Shown here one piece after another: positions 62,382 through 64,000 of a stretch of 64,000 nucleotides of DNA. The notes under the pieces were generated by a model that saw only the letters and a list, made by a program, of their open reading frames with translations, made no database searches and was not told the origin of the DNA. The first letter of the stretch is position 1. Each line of letters begins with the position of its first letter. This stretch comes from Epilithonimonas arachidiradicis (GTDB lineage: Bacteria > Bacteroidota > Bacteroidia > Flavobacteriales > Weeksellaceae), in contig NZ_RAQH01000003.1 in assembly GCF_003610695.1 (NCBI RefSeq), forward strand, positions 330,405 through 394,404, in the 5' to 3' direction. The position numbers were made by a program, and so were the translations under genes.

Positions 62382-63719
62382 ATGATATACAAATTTCTAC
62401 CAATCATATTTTTTTTGACTTCATTTTTTTCCAATGCTCAGCTTGATGCTAGATATCCTTTTTTTTCTGATTCTCTTGATGATTATTATTATTTAAATTA
62501 TGGAGTCAGTTTATGCAATCCAAAAGATGGAAATTATGAAGATGCGCTTAAGTTTTTGCAGGATGTCAATTTGAAAAAAAATTCTAAAAATGTAATTTAT
62601 TTAGAATATCTGATAAGTTTTCAGACGGAAGGAAGATTAACAACTTTTGAAAAAATTAATAACTCTCAATTAAATGAAAAAGATAAAGACTTTTTGAAAT
62701 TATGGCTATTTGCTGTTACACATAATGATAATGATTTTACAGAAGAGTTAAATAAGAATCAGAAAAAATATTATAATGATTTAGAAATCAAAAAAATTGA
62801 TATAAGGAAAAAATTACAAGATCGACACGACTTAATCTATACAAACTTTGATATTAAAAGTATCTGTAACGATATTGATCAAGTAATTGCAAATCAAAAA
62901 CTTTCCAAAGATGACGAACTATTTTTTTCTGCCTTAAAACTTGATTTTGAATATTATTTATCTGCAGATTCAAAAACTGTTAAAACTGAGAGAGACAGGA
63001 TTTTAAAAGAATATTCTATGATTTGGAAACTCAATAAATCATATTTTAAAGATAATTATACTAAACTAAATTTCAAACTTAAATCAAATAATAGGACACA
63101 TTATTTTGACCTTACAAATGAGGATGAACCTGATAATGGTATATTAGAAGACTACTTATTTATTATGTATGGTAATCCTATTCAGGATATAGCTGGAAGT
63201 GATAACAAAAAGTATATTGATTTTATAAATACCAATCCATTCTATTACGGTAAAGATGAAGGAGGCTTTAATTTGAGTGAAGGTAAATCGAATGTGAGTC
63301 CTAAAAAAATTAAAAGTAAGGAAAGCTTTGTGTTTTTTTTAAATGAAATAGAAAACATAATAAATAGATTTCCGGGTGCGGTTGGTCCTAAATATACATA
63401 TATTGATGCACTTATAGTCAATAAAGAATATGTTTATTCTAAAGATATTGAGATTTATCAAACTAAATTTTTGAAAAGAATAATTGATATTTTTATTTTA
63501 AATCCCCGAGCCGATTTTGACAATCATTTTGATTATTTTAGAGATTTTCTTAAAGAAGATATAACGGATACGAATTCCAGTGATTATTACAAGCTGATAT
63601 TTAAGCAAGTTAAACTAAATAATGAAAAAGAAATAAATAACTATATAAGGGATTTAGAGAAAAAAAACTCAAATAATGTGAATCTAAAGAATATAGCTAA
63701 TGAATTTCATAATCTTTAA
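62382..63719 (+). CDS. Orphan secreted protein of unknown function
   Basis: A 445-residue protein with a signal peptide (MIYKFLPIIFFLTSFFSNA, residues 1-19). The rest is charged, Asn/Lys/Asp-rich and mostly helical (NGRITTF-like and KINNSQLNEKDKDFLKLWLF stretches), possibly TPR-like at the start (YEDALKFLQDVNL). I recognise no family. The coding sequence is more AT-rich than most of the window, and it lies between the GC-rich array and an insertion sequence, which suggests recent acquisition. A palindrome covers its promoter. Confidence 0.7.
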   Translation: MIYKFLPIIFFLTSFFSNAQLDARYPFFSDSLDDYYYLNYGVSLCNPKDGNYEDALKFLQDVNLKKNSKNVIYLEYLISFQTEGRLTTFEKINNSQLNEKDKDFLKLWLFAVTHNDNDFTEELNKNQKKYYNDLEIKKIDIRKKLQDRHDLIYTNFDIKSICNDIDQVIANQKLSKDDELFFSALKLDFEYYLSADSKTVKTERDRILKEYSMIWKLNKSYFKDNYTKLNFKLKSNNRTHYFDLTNEDEPDNGILEDYLFIMYGNPIQDIAGSDNKKYIDFINTNPFYYGKDEGGFNLSEGKSNVSPKKIKSKESFVFFLNEIENIINRFPGAVGPKYTYIDALIVNKEYVYSKDIEIYQTKFLKRIIDIFILNPRADFDNHFDYFRDFLKEDITDTNSSDYYKLIFKQVKLNNEKEINNYIRDLEKKNSNNVNLKNIANEFHNL

Positions 63720-63755
63720 ACCATAATGTAAATTACTAATTTTCGAATATTTAGT

Positions 63756-64000
63756 TGTAAAGTATCAATAGATCCGCTACAAAAATGACTTAAATTTATG
63801 GTGTAAAGTTTAAAAATTTTATCCATGAATAAACAGCAACAGCAAATAAAGGCTCGCAAAGATTGGCTTAAAATCTATTTAGAATCGGGATCTGTAACGA
63901 AAACAGCTTTACGTTGTGGAATTGCAAGATCAACACTTCACCGATGGATAAAAAGGTATAAAGAAGAAGGAGAACAAGGACTGTCAGATAAGTCAAGACG
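63756..64000 (+). mobile_element. Left end of an insertion sequence
   Basis: TGTAAAGT occurs at 63756 and again at 63802; a 5'-TGT start is common for IS481- and IS3-type ends, so 63756 is a candidate left terminus, inferred. The transposase gene inside runs off the window. Confidence 0.5.
63825..64000 (+). CDS. Transposase, N-terminal part (helix-turn-helix)
   Basis: The window ends inside this gene after 58 codons. The visible N-terminus has a helix-turn-helix in which TKTALRCGIARSTLHRWIKR (residues 25-44) is the DNA-binding unit, followed by YKEEGEQGLSDKSRR. This matches the N-terminal domain of IS481/IS3-type DDE transposases, which binds the terminal inverted repeats. The catalytic domain is outside the window, so the family is provisional. 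Confidence 0.8.
   Translation, partial: MNKQQQQIKARKDWLKIYLESGSVTKTALRCGIARSTLHRWIKRYKEEGEQGLSDKSR

Noticed and set aside
62156..62434. Open frame on the minus strand through the array and into the orphan gene
   Set aside because: It overlaps the array and the start of a real gene, and its translation shows no family likeness.
1..64000. tRNA or rRNA genes
   Set aside because: No cloverleaf with CCA-type ends or rRNA signature was seen by eye; a tRNA scan would be decisive.

Overview
The window looks like chromosomal DNA of a flavobacterium in the Chryseobacterium/Epilithonimonas group (Weeksellaceae). This is inferred from several things: AT-rich composition, signal peptides ending in -AQ or lipobox -SC, type IX secretion sorting domains, Bacteroidetes-type promoters (TTTG, a spacer of 17-22 bases, then TAnnTTTG), almost no Shine-Dalgarno sequences, and typical flavobacterial families (S46 peptidase, MepB, GHL10, bacillithiol-linked YtxJ). 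I found no rRNA, tRNA or CRISPR array.

Layout. 1-4.2 kb: end of a mechanosensitive channel gene, then pdxJ, two alpha/beta hydrolases, a small membrane protein and an SDR. 4.3-9.4 kb: gcvP, an OmpA-family outer-membrane protein and a lipoprotein. 9.5-18.2 kb: a large M16 peptidase, several small lipoprotein or membrane genes, and a leftward MepB/GNAT/polysaccharide-deacetylase set. 18.2-23.3 kb: an S46 dipeptidyl peptidase whose specificity residue fits DPP11, a T9SS type B surface protein and a thioesterase. 23.5-26.1 kb: agmatine-to-putrescine genes (aguB and aguA) with an unknown membrane gene wedged between them by 11-nt overlaps. 26.2-32.4 kb: an MFS exporter, a THUMP-like methyltransferase, typA and a GHL10 lipoprotein. 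32.4-35.2 kb: a LytS/LytTR two-component pair and a CPBP protease. 35.4-45.9 kb: a Tat-type HisC-like aminotransferase, an AraC regulator opposite a small secreted protein, glycosyltransferase, RNA methyltransferase, ZIP transporter, YtxJ, Crp/Fnr, a secreted nuclease, and a thioredoxin/peroxiredoxin group. 46.5-55 kb: a frameshifted T9SS beta-propeller-like protein, an aspartate aminotransferase, a membrane TPR-LuxR regulator and a 1277-residue T9SS surface protein. 55-61.9 kb: rsmG, a lipoprotein, an AddB-like nuclease, amidase, DUF1287 protein and glutaryl-CoA dehydrogenase. 62-64 kb: a GC-rich palindromic repeat array, an AT-rich orphan secreted protein and the start of an insertion sequence.

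The most unusual non-coding material is, first, the array at about 62016-62284. It is packed with GGTTnnnAACC palindromes, its GGT and then ACC trinucleotides recur at about 11-bp steps, and it is about 55% GC inside flanks of 17-27% GC. Second, there is a family of intergenic inverted-repeat elements (33122-33237 and 59838-59957, with decayed relatives at 42451 and 60549) whose arms are themselves a 9-bp tandem duplication. Two further hairpin repeats lie at 56101-56222 and 59095-59164. Coding oddities are the single-base frameshift near 47500, the Tat-signal aminotransferase, and a terminator-like hairpin abutting the start codon of the AddB-like nuclease gene.

All assignments come from reading the translated sequences and recalling family motifs. 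No database search was possible.
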